From Streptomyces bacillaris (GTDB lineage Bacteria > Actinomycetota > Actinomycetes > Streptomycetales > Streptomycetaceae), in contig NZ_CP029378.1 in assembly GCF_003268675.1 (NCBI RefSeq), forward strand, positions 4,526,001-4,590,000: a DNA stretch of 64,000 bases, read 5' to 3'. The notes beneath the pieces were generated by a model. That model saw only the letters and a list, made by a program, of their open reading frames with translations. It searched no databases and was not told the DNA's origin. The translations under genes were made by a program, and so were the position numbers. Below are positions 16,938-25,416 of this stretch, one piece after another; position 1 is the stretch's first letter; each line of letters begins with the position of its first letter.

Positions 16938-19019
16938 TCAGTCCGCGGCGGTCCTGTCGGCACGGGCCTCCAGCCAGGCGCGGGCCGCGTTCACCTCGCC
17001 TTCCGCGAGGGGCGGGCGCACCTGGTCCGGATAGCGCGTGACGTAGTGCTCCCGGGCCGCCTTCATCCCGATCGCGCGGGCCTCGGCGGAGAGGGTGGGG
17101 TTGTCGGCCACCTCCTGGGCGCGGTGCCACCAGCCGTGGCTGCGCGGGTCGATCGCGTAGTGCCACAGCGGCTGGGCGGGGTCGGCCACCCCGATCAGGA
17201 CGCGGTGCAGGACGTACGGGCGGATGCCCGGCTCCCCGGTCAGCTTCTCCGCCACGTGCAGCGGGTGGGCGCCGTCCAGGCGGGCGCGGAGCAGCACCCA
17301 GGTCATCAGGTGGCCGGTGTCGTGGGCGCCGGAGACCACGGACTCCCACAGCTCGGCGGCCTTCGCCTCGTCGGGGGCGCCGAGGTGGGTGAGCAGCCGG
17401 AGGGGATCCTTCCAGAGCGGCTTGGGCCTGGCCCACCAGGCCAGCAGCTCGTCGGCGGCCGGGTGGCCCAGGTCCTGGGCGAGGCAGGTGAGGGTGACGA
17501 GGGGGTGGCGCCACTCGGTGTAGGTGGTGCGGTACTGCTTGGCCAGCTCCTTCTTCCAGCGCGGCAGGAGGGCCCGGACCTCCGCCTCGCCCGCCGCGCC
17601 GTGCGCGTACAGCAGCTCCAGGCAGAAGGCGATGCCCTGGACGCCGGTGGCGGGGTCGGCCACCCGGTCCCGCAGCCACCCGGTGTCGGCGGGGGAGAGC
17701 GTGCGGTAGCGGTGCCAGAGGTCCCCGAGCGCCCCTTCGTAGGTGGTCAGGTCCGGGCCGGTGCCCGCCAGCAGCTCGTCGCGGACGGCCTCGTACCGGT
17801 CGGCGGCGGCCAGCGCCTCGGCCGCTTCCGGGCCGGGGGTGCGGGCGGCGCGCTCGCGGACGTGGGCGACCTGGTCGTACGCCGCCCGTGCCGCCGCAAC
17901 CCGCAGGGGGCGGGGCAGCCGGTCGTCCGTGGTGAGCCGGACGGCCGTGAGGGCGGCGGCGGACCGGGCCATCTCGCGGTCGGCGTCCGGGTGGGCGGCG
18001 CGCCACTCCTCCGTCACGGCGGTGCGCACCGCGCCCAGCAGCGCGGCCCGGGCCGTCTCCCGGTCGGGCAGCTCCGCGCAGAGCGCCCGGGCGGCGGCGT
18101 ACGGGTCGGGTTCGTGGAGCGTCCGGTACGTACGGAACCAGGCGGGGACGGCCCCGTCGTGACCGGCGAGCACCAGGGCGCGCAGGGCGGCCAGGGCCCG
18201 TGGGGAGGGGTGCTCGGCCAGGGTGTCGGCCGGGGCCGGGCCGAGGGCGGCGGCCAGCTCCCAGGCCTCCTCGCGCCCCTGGCGCAGCAGCGCGTTCAGC
18301 ACGGGCCACCAGCCGCGCCAGGCGGAGAGCCGCCCGGCGTGCTCCTCCTGCCCGGCGGCCAGCAGCCGTGACGCCTCCTCGGGCGTCAGCGCCTGCCGCA
18401 GTTCCAGGGCGGTGGCGAAGCGGTCGGTGGCGGTGACCGGGTCGGTTGCGGCGGAGGGGCCGGTGGCGGCGCCCGGCTCGACCGGACCGGCCAGCCGGTC
18501 GTGGAGCCAGCGCCCCTCGGGGCCGGTGAGCGGGGAGGCGTGCCGGCCGTGGCGGTCGGCGCCGATCCGATCGAGGAACTGGCGTACGCCTGCCTCGTCC
18601 CGGGGGTCGGGCAGCCCGTCGGGGTCCGTCGCCGTGACCCGGTCCAGCTCGAACGCGGCCTGCGGCCCGTTGTCGACGAGCCGGTAACCCTCCGGGCCCG
18701 CCCCGAGACCCGCGGCGACCGTGGCGTGGTCGCCGCCCCAGTGCAGATACAGCCGACCCCGGAGCGCGCCGGTGCGGTCGAAGGCGGCGTGGGACTGCCA
18801 GTGCCAGTACGCGAAGGAGGCGCGCCCGGTGATCCCCCGGGCCGCGAACAGCTCGGCGGCGTCCTCGTGGCCGTCGGACTGGGTGTAGCGGCTCCGGGTA
18901 GGCGGGGGCAGGGCGACGAAGCCGTCGCCGCCCAGCCCGCGCCACCACTTCTTGATCCGGGTGAGATCCGAGCGCTCTCCGGCCCCACGGTCCGAGGTCA
19001 GTCCCACCAGAACGACCAC
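16938..19019 (-). CDS. Large conserved hypothetical protein of unknown function
   Basis: About 690 residues, soluble and Ala/Arg/Leu-rich, with no membrane segment or signal. The N-terminal third contains LYLHWGGDHATVAAGLG and GYRLVDNGPQAAFELDRV; the rest is long and helical (WRDP/EEAWELAAAL-type repeats, ARALCAELPDRETARAALLG). I do not recognise a catalytic motif. The frame overlaps the end of the DUF4253 gene by 22 bases; starts at GTG 19019 or GTG 19007 are possible, and the first lies only one base after an AGGAAG site. Overlap implies co-expression with DUF4253. Confidence 0.65.
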   Translation of the reverse strand: MVVLVGLTSDRGAGERSDLTRIKKWWRGLGGDGFVALPPPTRSRYTQSDGHEDAAELFAARGITGRASFAYWHWQSHAAFDRTGALRGRLYLHWGGDHATVAAGLGAGPEGYRLVDNGPQAAFELDRVTATDPDGLPDPRDEAGVRQFLDRIGADRHGRHASPLTGPEGRWLHDRLAGPVEPGAATGPSAATDPVTATDRFATALELRQALTPEEASRLLAAGQEEHAGRLSAWRGWWPVLNALLRQGREEAWELAAALGPAPADTLAEHPSPRALAALRALVLAGHDGAVPAWFRTYRTLHEPDPYAAARALCAELPDRETARAALLGAVRTAVTEEWRAAHPDADREMARSAAALTAVRLTTDDRLPRPLRVAAARAAYDQVAHVRERAARTPGPEAAEALAAADRYEAVRDELLAGTGPDLTTYEGALGDLWHRYRTLSPADTGWLRDRVADPATGVQGIAFCLELLYAHGAAGEAEVRALLPRWKKELAKQYRTTYTEWRHPLVTLTCLAQDLGHPAADELLAWWARPKPLWKDPLRLLTHLGAPDEAKAAELWESVVSGAHDTGHLMTWVLLRARLDGAHPLHVAEKLTGEPGIRPYVLHRVLIGVADPAQPLWHYAIDPRSHGWWHRAQEVADNPTLSAEARAIGMKAAREHYVTRYPDQVRPPLAEGEVNAARAWLEARADRTAAD

Positions 19020-19846
19020 ACTTCCTGGTCGAGCAGCCGCTTCTGTGCGTAGACCTCCAGGTCGTACGGCGGGGACTGGTCGATGTTGTCCGGGCAGAAC
19101 GCGTAGTGCTCGGCGGCGAGCGCGCGGGCCTCCTCCGGGGTGGTCGGCGGGCGCCCCACGGAGACGATCATGGTGTCGAAGCCGAGCACCACGACCCGGG
19201 CGTCGTACCGGTCCTCCCAGGAGCGGAGCACCGCGCAGAGCCGGGCCACGTCGTTCTCGTGGTTCATCGGGCCCGACCAGCCGATCGACGCCGGTATGTC
19301 CGCGCTGCGGCGGGCCGGGACGAGCGCCATGCGGGCCCCGCCGAGCCAGCTGTCCGGGTCGGCGGTGATCACGCCCGCCAGGCCCGCGGCGGCCTCGTCC
19401 GGGTCCTCGCCGGACTCCGCCGCCGGGGCCGGGGCGAGACCGGGCCAGGAGCCACGGCCGCCCTCGTCACCCTCACCGTCAGCGGAGCCCGAGTTGCCGG
19501 GGTCCTCGGCGCCGGAGTCCACCTCCTCGTGTGCGTAATCCGTCCAGTACCCCGCCAGCACCTCGTCCGCGTCGTGGTCGCCGGGATACGACGTGCCGCC
19601 CGGGTGCAGGTCCCACGCGTCGGGCCACTGGTCGCGCGCCCCGCCGGTGACCAGCACCGGCAGCAGCCCCAGCCGCCGCCCGGCCGCGCGCAGGGCCGTC
19701 CAGTCGCGGGGCGCTGCGGGCCCGTCCGCGTACCAGAGCAGCGGTTCGTGCCAGGGGCCGTCCAGCGTCCCGTCCACCAGGGAGCCGGGCGGGAGGTCCA
19801 GGCCGGAAGAGGCCAGATCGGGCAGGGGGTTCGGAAGCGTCGCCAT
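18998..19846 (-). CDS. DUF4253 domain-containing protein
   Basis: 282 residues. The C-terminal 100 residues (MALVPARRSADIPASIGWSG, YDARVVVLGFDTMIVSVGRP, EEARALAAEHYAFCPDNIDQ, VWSFWWD) match the DUF4253 pattern, which is common in Streptomyces and has no known function. An acidic Gly/Asp-rich linker sits in the middle (about residues 110-145). The ATG at 19846 opens the conserved MATLPNPLPDL segment. It overlaps the following large hypothetical gene. Confidence 0.8.
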   Translation of the reverse strand: MATLPNPLPDLASSGLDLPPGSLVDGTLDGPWHEPLLWYADGPAAPRDWTALRAAGRRLGLLPVLVTGGARDQWPDAWDLHPGGTSYPGDHDADEVLAGYWTDYAHEEVDSGAEDPGNSGSADGEGDEGGRGSWPGLAPAPAAESGEDPDEAAAGLAGVITADPDSWLGGARMALVPARRSADIPASIGWSGPMNHENDVARLCAVLRSWEDRYDARVVVLGFDTMIVSVGRPPTTPEEARALAAEHYAFCPDNIDQSPPYDLEVYAQKRLLDQEVWSFWWD

Positions 19847-20059
19847 GAACCAGACCTTAGGCGGCACCACTGACAACGCCTTGTGCCGGAGCGCGCGGAG
19901 ACACGCCCGGTCCCGGAGTACGGAGGCCGCGCTCGGGCGCCAAGGCGCTGAGACCCACGCCCGTGCCGCCGGGGCACGAAGACCATGCCCCGTGCCGCCG
20001 GGGTGCGCAGGCCGCCACCCGCCCTAGGCTGGACCCACGTGTGGACGGAGGGAGATCCG

Positions 20060-20737
20060 ATGGCCGGAACAGCGGTGGCGGAGATCATGGCCGAGCTGGC
20101 CGGACTCGACGATCCGAAGATGCGCGCGGTCAACGAGCGGCACGGCGACGACCACGGCGTCCACCTCGGCAAGCTCCGCGCCGTCGCCAAGCGGCTGAAG
20201 ACGCAGCCCGACCTCGCCCGCGAACTCTGGGCCACCGGCGACACCGCCGCCCGCCTCCTGGCCGTCCTGATCTCCCGGCCGAAGGCCTACGGCAGGGACG
20301 AGCTGGACACCATGCTGCGCGAGGCCCGTGCCCCCAAGGTGCACGACTGGCTGGTCAACTACGTCGTGAAGAAGAGCCCGTACGCCGAGGAGCTGCGCCT
20401 CGCCTGGACCGCCGATCCCGACCCGGTCGTCGCGAGCGCTGGATGGGCGCTGACCACCGAGCGGGTGGCGAAGAAGCCCGAGGGCCTCGACCTCGGCGGG
20501 CTGCTGGACACCGTCGAGGCGGAGATGAAGGACGCCCCGGACCGCCTTCAGTGGGCGATGAACCACTGCCTGGCCCAGATCGGCATCCACCACCCCGGGC
20601 ACCGCGCCCGTGCCGTCGCCATCGGGGAGCGGCTGGAGGTGCTCAAGGACTATCCGACCCCGCCGAACTGCACGTCCCCGTACGCACCCGTCTGGATCGC
20701 CGAGATGGTCCGGCGGCAGGAAGGAACCCCCTCATGA
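20060..20737 (+). CDS. AlkD-like DNA alkylation repair protein (HEAT-repeat)
   Basis: 225 residues. The sequence KMRAVNERHGDDHGVHLGKLRAVAKRLKTQPDLARELW is characteristic of the DNA alkylation repair family, which uses HEAT repeats to wrap DNA and release N3/N7-alkylated bases. Further helices follow (LLAVLISRPKAYGRDELDTM, VHDWLVNYVVKKSPYAEELR). Whether it has glycosylase activity is not shown by sequence. ATG at 20060, with a good GGAGGGAG site seven bases before. It overlaps the next gene by four bases (ATGA), a coupled pair. Confidence 0.8.
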   Translation: MAGTAVAEIMAELAGLDDPKMRAVNERHGDDHGVHLGKLRAVAKRLKTQPDLARELWATGDTAARLLAVLISRPKAYGRDELDTMLREARAPKVHDWLVNYVVKKSPYAEELRLAWTADPDPVVASAGWALTTERVAKKPEGLDLGGLLDTVEAEMKDAPDRLQWAMNHCLAQIGIHHPGHRARAVAIGERLEVLKDYPTPPNCTSPYAPVWIAEMVRRQEGTPS

Positions 20738-21333
20738 GCCACTCCACGGACGGTTCCGGGCCCCGCGCCGCCAGGATCATCACGTCCATCTCGCTCTCCC
20801 TCGACGGATTCTTCGAGGGGCCCGACCACGACATCGACTGGCACACCGTCGACGAGGAGCTGCACCAGCACTTCAACGACTACTTCCGGACCATGGGCGG
20901 CTTCGTCGAGGGGCGCGTCACCTACGAGCTGATGGAGGAGTTCTGGCCGACCGCCGATCAGGACCCGGCCAACGAAGGTCCGATGGCCGAATTCGCGGGC
21001 ATCTGGCGGGACATGCCGAAGTTCGTCTTCTCCCGGACGCTGGAGAGCGTGGGGCCGAACGCGACCCTGTTCCACGAGGTCGACCCCGAGCAGGTGCGCG
21101 GTCTGCGGGACGCCGCCCAGGGGGACCTGGCGGTCGGCGGGGCGGATCTCCTGGAGTCGTTCCGGCAGGCCGATCTGATCGACGAGTACCGGGTCTACGT
21201 CCACCCCGTCATCCTCGGCCGGGGCCGCCGCTTCTTCCGGGACACGGAGGAGCGGCAGATGCTCCGGCTGGTGGAGACCCGGACCTTCGGGAACGGGGTC
21301 GCGATGCTCCGTTACGAGACGGTCCGGGGATGA
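20734..21333 (+). CDS. Dihydrofolate-reductase-fold / RibD C-terminal family protein
   Basis: 199 residues. ARIITSISLSLDGFFEGPDH is the conserved start of RibD-C/DHFR-like proteins. GGFVEGRVTYELM, FVFSRTLE, LAVGGADLLESFRQADLIDE and HPVILGRGRRFF complete the fold. Members are NADPH-dependent reductases of mostly unknown substrate. This is not the folate-pathway DHFR. It is translationally coupled to the AlkD-like gene, which hints at a damage- or drug-response pair, though that is only inference. Confidence 0.82.
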   Translation: MSHSTDGSGPRAARIITSISLSLDGFFEGPDHDIDWHTVDEELHQHFNDYFRTMGGFVEGRVTYELMEEFWPTADQDPANEGPMAEFAGIWRDMPKFVFSRTLESVGPNATLFHEVDPEQVRGLRDAAQGDLAVGGADLLESFRQADLIDEYRVYVHPVILGRGRRFFRDTEERQMLRLVETRTFGNGVAMLRYETVRG

Positions 21334-21367
21334 GGCTCACGGTGACGGGCAGGGGCAGGGACGGGGG

Positions 21368-21610
21368 TCAGGCGGCGGCCGCGTAGGTGGCGAACGCCGA
21401 CCAGGCCGAGGGCGCGACGGCGAGGGTCGGGCCCTCGATGTCCTTCGAGTCCCGGACATGGACGGCGGCGGGGTGCGCGGCGATCTCGACGCAGGCCCCG
21501 CCTTCGTCGGCGCTGTAGCTCGACTTCCGCCAGTCGTAGGCGACTTCGAGGCACTGGCCGCCCTCGCTGCCGCTGTAGCTCGACTTGAACCAGTTCAGTG
21601 CGGTGCTCAT
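21368..21610 (-). CDS. DUF397 protein, distal copy (two repeat units)
   Basis: 80 residues. Two units, WFKSSYSGSEGGQCLEVAY and WRKSSYSADEGGACVEIA, are followed by the DUF397 end VHVRDSKDIEGPTLAVAP. DUF397 proteins pair with Scr1-type XRE regulators (DUF5753) in Streptomyces and control development or antibiotic production; some pairs behave like toxin-antitoxin modules. ATG at 21610. This copy is nearly identical to the neighbouring gene at 21669-21971 but lacks one unit, so it arose by tandem duplication. Confidence 0.85.
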   Translation of the reverse strand: MSTALNWFKSSYSGSEGGQCLEVAYDWRKSSYSADEGGACVEIAAHPAAVHVRDSKDIEGPTLAVAPSAWSAFATYAAAA

Positions 21611-21660
21611 GTCTCTCCCAGTGAACGGGCCAGCAGGCGCAGGGTCTGAGAAGGGGTGAC
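21611..21660 (-). pseudogene. Duplicated 3' remnant of the XRE/DUF5753 gene
   Basis: The minus strand encodes TPSQTLRLLARSLGET then TGA overlapping the DUF397 start. This is the same C-terminus as the intact regulator (TPFKTLRLLARSLGET at about 21970-22020). It was carried along when the regulator end plus DUF397 gene was duplicated. Confidence 0.85.
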
Positions 21661-21668
21661 GGTCGTCG

Positions 21669-21971
21669 TCAGGCGGTGGCCGCGTAGGTGGCGAACGCCG
21701 ACCAGGCCTGCGGTGCGACGGCGAGGGTCGGGCCCTCGATGTCTTTGGAGTCGCGGACGTGGACGGCGGCGGGGTGCGCGGCGATTTCGACGCACTGCCC
21801 GCCTTCGTCGCTGCTGTGGCTCGACTTCTGCCAGTTGTAGGCGACTTCGAGGCACGCCCCACCTTCGCTGGCGCTGTAGCTCGACTTCCGCCATTCGTAA
21901 GCGACTTCGAGGCACTGGCCGCCTTCGTCGCCGCTGTAGCTCGACTTGAACCAGTTCAGTGCGGTGCTCAT
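21669..21971 (-). CDS. DUF397 protein, proximal copy (three repeat units)
   Basis: 100 residues with three tandem units: WFKSSYSGDEGGQCLEVAY, WRKSSYSASEGGACLEVAY and WQKSSHSSDEGGQCVEIAA. The shared tail is VHVRDSKDIEGPTLAVAP. Typical DUF397 proteins have one or two units, so this one is expanded. The start ATG at 21971 overlaps the TGA of the XRE regulator (ATGA), so the two are translated together. It is likely the cognate partner of that regulator. Confidence 0.87.
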   Translation of the reverse strand: MSTALNWFKSSYSGDEGGQCLEVAYEWRKSSYSASEGGACLEVAYNWQKSSHSSDEGGQCVEIAAHPAAVHVRDSKDIEGPTLAVAPQAWSAFATYAATA

Positions 21972-22792
21972 GTCTCTCCCAGTGAACGGGCCAGCAGGCG
22001 CAGGGTCTTGAAAGGGGTGAGCGCCTGGGCTCGCAGCATCGCATATTTCTGGGCGAGGATGCTGATCTCATTCCGGTCGGAGATCAGGTGGCTGCCGCGC
22101 TGGGTCTCGGTGTAGGCGATGTGCTGGTGGTCCGGGGTCTCCAGGAGGGTGAAGGGGCCGTTGAGGCCCGCGTGGGCCGTGCTGTCGAGCGGGAGCACCT
22201 GAAGGCATACACCCGGGAGTTGGGCCATCGCGTAGAGGTGACGCAACTGTTCCTGGTGGTCCTCGTCCGACGTCAGCTTCATCATCAGCACCGGCTCCCA
22301 GATCACCATGCTGATCGTCGGCGGCTTCTTCCGGTCCAGGATCTGCTGGCGTTGCAGCCGTGTCGCCGTGTGCGTCGCGATCTCCTCCGGGCTGTACACG
22401 GGGATCCTGTTGCGGAACACCGCGTCCGCGTACGCCTTCGTCTGGAGCAGGCCCGGGATGACCTGGTTGTCGTACCAGGAGAGCGCCAGCGCCTCGTGCT
22501 CCATGTTGAGGTAGTGCTCGGCCCAGAGCGGGATCAGGTCGTACTCCGGCATGTTGTCGACCGCCGTCGACAACGCCCCTTTCGTTTCCAGCAGATCGTC
22601 GACCGTCTCCGCCAGATCCGGCACGAGCGAGCGTCTGCCCTGCTCGATGGAGGCGATCGTGTCCTCCTGTACGCCTGCTGCCAGGGCCAGTTCGGCCTGG
22701 GTCATGCCCGCCTCGGTACGGAACCGGGCCAGGAGCTTGCCCACGAGCTTCATCGTCGACGCGTTCCTACGCGGTCGCTTTCTGGGGTGCAT
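21968..22792 (-). CDS. XRE-family regulator with DUF5753 domain (Scr1/AbaA-like)
   Basis: 274 residues. The N-terminal helix-turn-helix (LLARFRTEAGMTQAELALAA, GVQEDTIASIEQGRRS) is followed by DUF5753 (PEYDLIPLWAEHYLNMEHEA, WYDNQVIPGLLQTKAYADAV, RLQRQQIL, VLPLDSTAHAGLNGPFTLLE). Streptomyces has many such regulator/DUF397 pairs, for example around bldB and whiJ. The ATG at 22792 follows a GGGAGGGG site and gives a basic lead (HPRKRPRRN). It is coupled to the DUF397 gene downstream. Confidence 0.88.
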   Translation of the reverse strand: MHPRKRPRRNASTMKLVGKLLARFRTEAGMTQAELALAAGVQEDTIASIEQGRRSLVPDLAETVDDLLETKGALSTAVDNMPEYDLIPLWAEHYLNMEHEALALSWYDNQVIPGLLQTKAYADAVFRNRIPVYSPEEIATHTATRLQRQQILDRKKPPTISMVIWEPVLMMKLTSDEDHQEQLRHLYAMAQLPGVCLQVLPLDSTAHAGLNGPFTLLETPDHQHIAYTETQRGSHLISDRNEISILAQKYAMLRAQALTPFKTLRLLARSLGET

Positions 22793-22924
22793 ACGGTCCC
22801 CCTCCCGCCCCGGAACCCACTTCACGCCTGCGCGACCCGTACAACAAATCTGTACGGGTCGCGCAGGGTTACGGAACGTCAGGTGCTGGCCAGCGGTGTT
22901 CCATGGGGTGAGTCCCCAGTGGGA

Positions 22925-23635
22925 TCAGAACATCAGGGCCGTCGCCCGGTCCGCCTGCCAGTAGGTGACGAAGCCGTTCTCGTCCCAGGACGTCTCGGCC
23001 GGGAGCTTCAGCGTGGCGGGCTTGTCGTAGGTGGAGCCGTTCCGCTTGGCGAAGAACACCCTCAGGTTCTTGCTCTTGTACAGCTTGCTCTGGCCCGGCT
23101 CGCCGGTGAGGCCGATGCCCGCGTACGCCTCCTCGCCCGGCGCGAGCGTGACGACCGCCTGCGGCTTGCTGTCCTCCAGGATCGGGAAGACGGACTGGGC
23201 TCCGTCGAAGCCGAGATGCGGTGCGTAGTAGGCGTCGCAGAGGCCGGAACCGGTGTTCTTCAGGGTGAGCAGCAGGTGGTTGATCGGGCGGGAGACCTGG
23301 GTGACCGTCACTCGGGTGTTCGCCGTCGTGCAGGCGGTACGGGCCGCGGAGGCGGCCGGGGTCGCCTTGGTCGCCTGCGGCGCCTTGGTGGTGGCGCTGT
23401 GGGGCGCGGTGTTCTCGCCGGAGGACGCCGGGGCGGCGGGCGACGCGGAGGATTCCGCCGTCTCCGACGCGGCGGGCCCCGGGGCGGCGTCCGTGCCCGT
23501 CGCCGCCGGGGCCGAGGCGGCGGGGGCCGGGCCCGCGCTCTTCGTGCCCTCGTTCCCGGCGCAGGCGGTCAGCGAGAGGGCGGCCACGAGTGCGGTGGCG
23601 GCGAGCGTGGTGGTGCGGAAGCGGTGGGTGCGCAT
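22925..23635 (-). CDS. DUF4232 lipoprotein
   Basis: 236 residues. Signal peptide with lipobox (LVAALSLTACAG) predicts a lipid-anchored extracellular protein. An Ala/Pro/Ser/Thr-rich linker (residues 30-95) follows, then a DUF4232 domain (VTVTQVSRPINHLLLTLKNT, DAYYAPHLGFDGAQSVFP, VTLAPGEEAYAGIGLTGEPG). DUF4232 has a beta-sandwich look and unknown function. ATG at 23635; the longer frame upstream lacks signal features. It is divergent from the membrane HTH gene at 23833, sharing a 197-base promoter region. Confidence 0.8.
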   Translation of the reverse strand: MRTHRFRTTTLAATALVAALSLTACAGNEGTKSAGPAPAASAPAATGTDAAPGPAASETAESSASPAAPASSGENTAPHSATTKAPQATKATPAASAARTACTTANTRVTVTQVSRPINHLLLTLKNTGSGLCDAYYAPHLGFDGAQSVFPILEDSKPQAVVTLAPGEEAYAGIGLTGEPGQSKLYKSKNLRVFFAKRNGSTYDKPATLKLPAETSWDENGFVTYWQADRATALMF

Positions 23636-23832
23636 GGCGGTGGTACTCCCCGTGTTCGGTGGTGCGGACGGTGCTGTGGATCGGTCGGTCCGAGCTTGTG
23701 GCGTGGCCGGTTCCGGACGCAACGCCCGGCGAACCATTGGGGATGCCGGAACGTCTACGCATACGGTGACCTGCGGGAATTCCGCGTCCCTGGAACGCCG
23801 TTCCGGGACGGACCAGGGAGGGGAACGCCGTC

Positions 23833-25344
23833 GTGGCGACGCCGGAGGCCGAGCACTTCGCGGCCCTGCTGAAGGAACTGAAGGGCCGTTCGGGGCGTAG
23901 CTACGGGGTGCTCGCCGGAAGACTGCACGTCAGCACGTCGACCCTGCACCGCTACTGCAACGGGGACGCGGTGCCCAACGAGTACGCCCCCGTCGAGCGG
24001 TTCGCCCGGCTCTGCGGGGCGAGCGGCGACGAGCTGGTGGAGGTGCACCGGCGGTGGATCGTGGCGGACGCGGCCCGGCGGCGGCCTCCGGGGGCGGTGG
24101 TGGGCGGGAAGGGTGCGGAAGCGGTCGCTCCGAAGTCCGCTCCGGAACCGGCTGCTCCGGAAGCGGTCGCTCCGGTGCCTGCGGCCGAGCCCGAGCCCGA
24201 TATCGGGCCTGCGCCCGCGCCCGTACCGGGGAGTGGGCCCGCGCCTGTACCGGAGACCCAGCCCGCAGCCGCGCCCGCCTCCGTACCGGAAACCGAACCC
24301 GAGTCCGCGCCGACCGCCCTCGTCACCGGCCCGCCGCCGCCCGCCGGTGACCGAGACGCCCGCCCGGCCCGCTGGTCCCGGCTCTCCCGGCGTACGCGGG
24401 TCCTGATCGCCGCCGCCGGGGTCGCCGCCCTCCTCGTGCCGACCGCCGTGGTCGCCGCCGATCTCGCCGGGTCGCGGTCCGGGGACGCGGCCGCCGCTCC
24501 GGACCGGGGCGCACCGGAGGGTGACGCGTCCCTCGTGCACCCGTCCCGCACCCCGGCCCCGGCCTCCCCCTTGCCGTCCCCTGGCTCCCCGTTCCCGAGC
24601 GCTTCCCCGTCGTCGCCGTCCCCGTCCTCCGGTACGCCGTCGGCCGGGCCCGCAGGTTCCGGTTCCGCTTCCGGTTCCGATTCCGGTGGGGGAGGTGCGG
24701 AGGACGGCGGTACGGGGCTCGGGGCGCAGCCCGCCGTCACCATCTCCTCGTACAACTGGGACGAGCCCTGCGGCCAGTTCTATCTGCTGGACCGGGGGCC
24801 CAAGGGTGTCTCCCCGCCGCCTCCGCCGCAGGACCGGCGGGCCTGGGCCGAGTCGTACGGCGGGGTCGACGCCGGGAACATGCTGCTCCAGCTGACCGTG
24901 CAGGGCACCTCGCGCGAGGCGGTCGTCCTGAAGGGCCTGTACGTGCGGGTGCTCTCCCGCAAGGCGCCGCTGCCCTGGTCGGCGTACCTCATGGGCAACG
25001 GCTGCGGCAGCGGCATCGCGCCCCAGACCTTCGCCTCCGACCTCGACACGCGGCACCCGATCATCACGCCCGTACCGGGGACGCAGGGCGACCGTACGAT
25101 CCCGGCCAGGCCCTTCCCGTTCAAGGTGACCTCGGAGGACGTGGAGGTCTTCAACCTGGACATGAAGGCCGTGGGATACGACGTGACCTGGTATCTGGAG
25201 CTGAAGTGGAGCAGCGGCGGGCGTGAGGGGATGCTGCGGATCGACGACCACGGGAAGCCGTTCCGGACGAGCGGGATGCGGGGGCGGCCGGCGTACACGT
25301 ACGGCAACGACGAGGTGAAGTGGGAGCCGTACGAGGGCGGTTGA
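23833..25344 (+). CDS. HTH protein with one membrane helix and extracellular domain
   Basis: 503 residues in four parts. Residues 5-75 are a helix-turn-helix (FAALLKELKGRSGRSYGVLA, STSTLHRYCNGDAVP). Residues 80-180 are a repetitive Pro/Ala/Glu linker. One membrane helix follows (VLIAAAGVAALLVPTAVVAA), then a Ser/Pro/Gly linker. The C-terminal 190 residues are outside the cell (SSYNWDEPCGQFYLLDRGP, VVLKGLYVRVLSRKAPLPWS, YDVTWYLELKWSSGGREGML). This layout suggests a transmembrane sensor whose HTH may bind DNA or a partner. GTG at 23833. A terminator follows directly. Confidence 0.75.
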   Translation: MATPEAEHFAALLKELKGRSGRSYGVLAGRLHVSTSTLHRYCNGDAVPNEYAPVERFARLCGASGDELVEVHRRWIVADAARRRPPGAVVGGKGAEAVAPKSAPEPAAPEAVAPVPAAEPEPDIGPAPAPVPGSGPAPVPETQPAAAPASVPETEPESAPTALVTGPPPPAGDRDARPARWSRLSRRTRVLIAAAGVAALLVPTAVVAADLAGSRSGDAAAAPDRGAPEGDASLVHPSRTPAPASPLPSPGSPFPSASPSSPSPSSGTPSAGPAGSGSASGSDSGGGGAEDGGTGLGAQPAVTISSYNWDEPCGQFYLLDRGPKGVSPPPPPQDRRAWAESYGGVDAGNMLLQLTVQGTSREAVVLKGLYVRVLSRKAPLPWSAYLMGNGCGSGIAPQTFASDLDTRHPIITPVPGTQGDRTIPARPFPFKVTSEDVEVFNLDMKAVGYDVTWYLELKWSSGGREGMLRIDDHGKPFRTSGMRGRPAYTYGNDEVKWEPYEGG

Positions 25345-25355
25345 GCGCGAAGAGA

Positions 25356-25390
25356 GGGTCCGGCCGCTGTCCGTGGCAGCGGCCGGACCC
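25356..25390. terminator. Bidirectional terminator between HTH membrane gene and dehydrogenase
   Basis: Perfect 14-bp stem (25356-25369 with 25377-25390), seven-base loop, between convergent genes. Confidence 0.85.
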
Positions 25391-25416
25391 CGTTCGGGTG
25401 CCCGTCCGGGCGTCCC

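Noticed and set aside
15946..18948. A 1000-residue open frame on the minus strand
   Set aside because: Overlaps the HEAT-like, membrane and large hypothetical genes in another frame of the same strand; composition is Arg/Gly/Pro shadow.
21368..22792. XRE/DUF397 set as a toxin-antitoxin system
   Set aside because: Some related pairs act this way, but nothing in this sequence shows toxicity; kept as a regulator pair.
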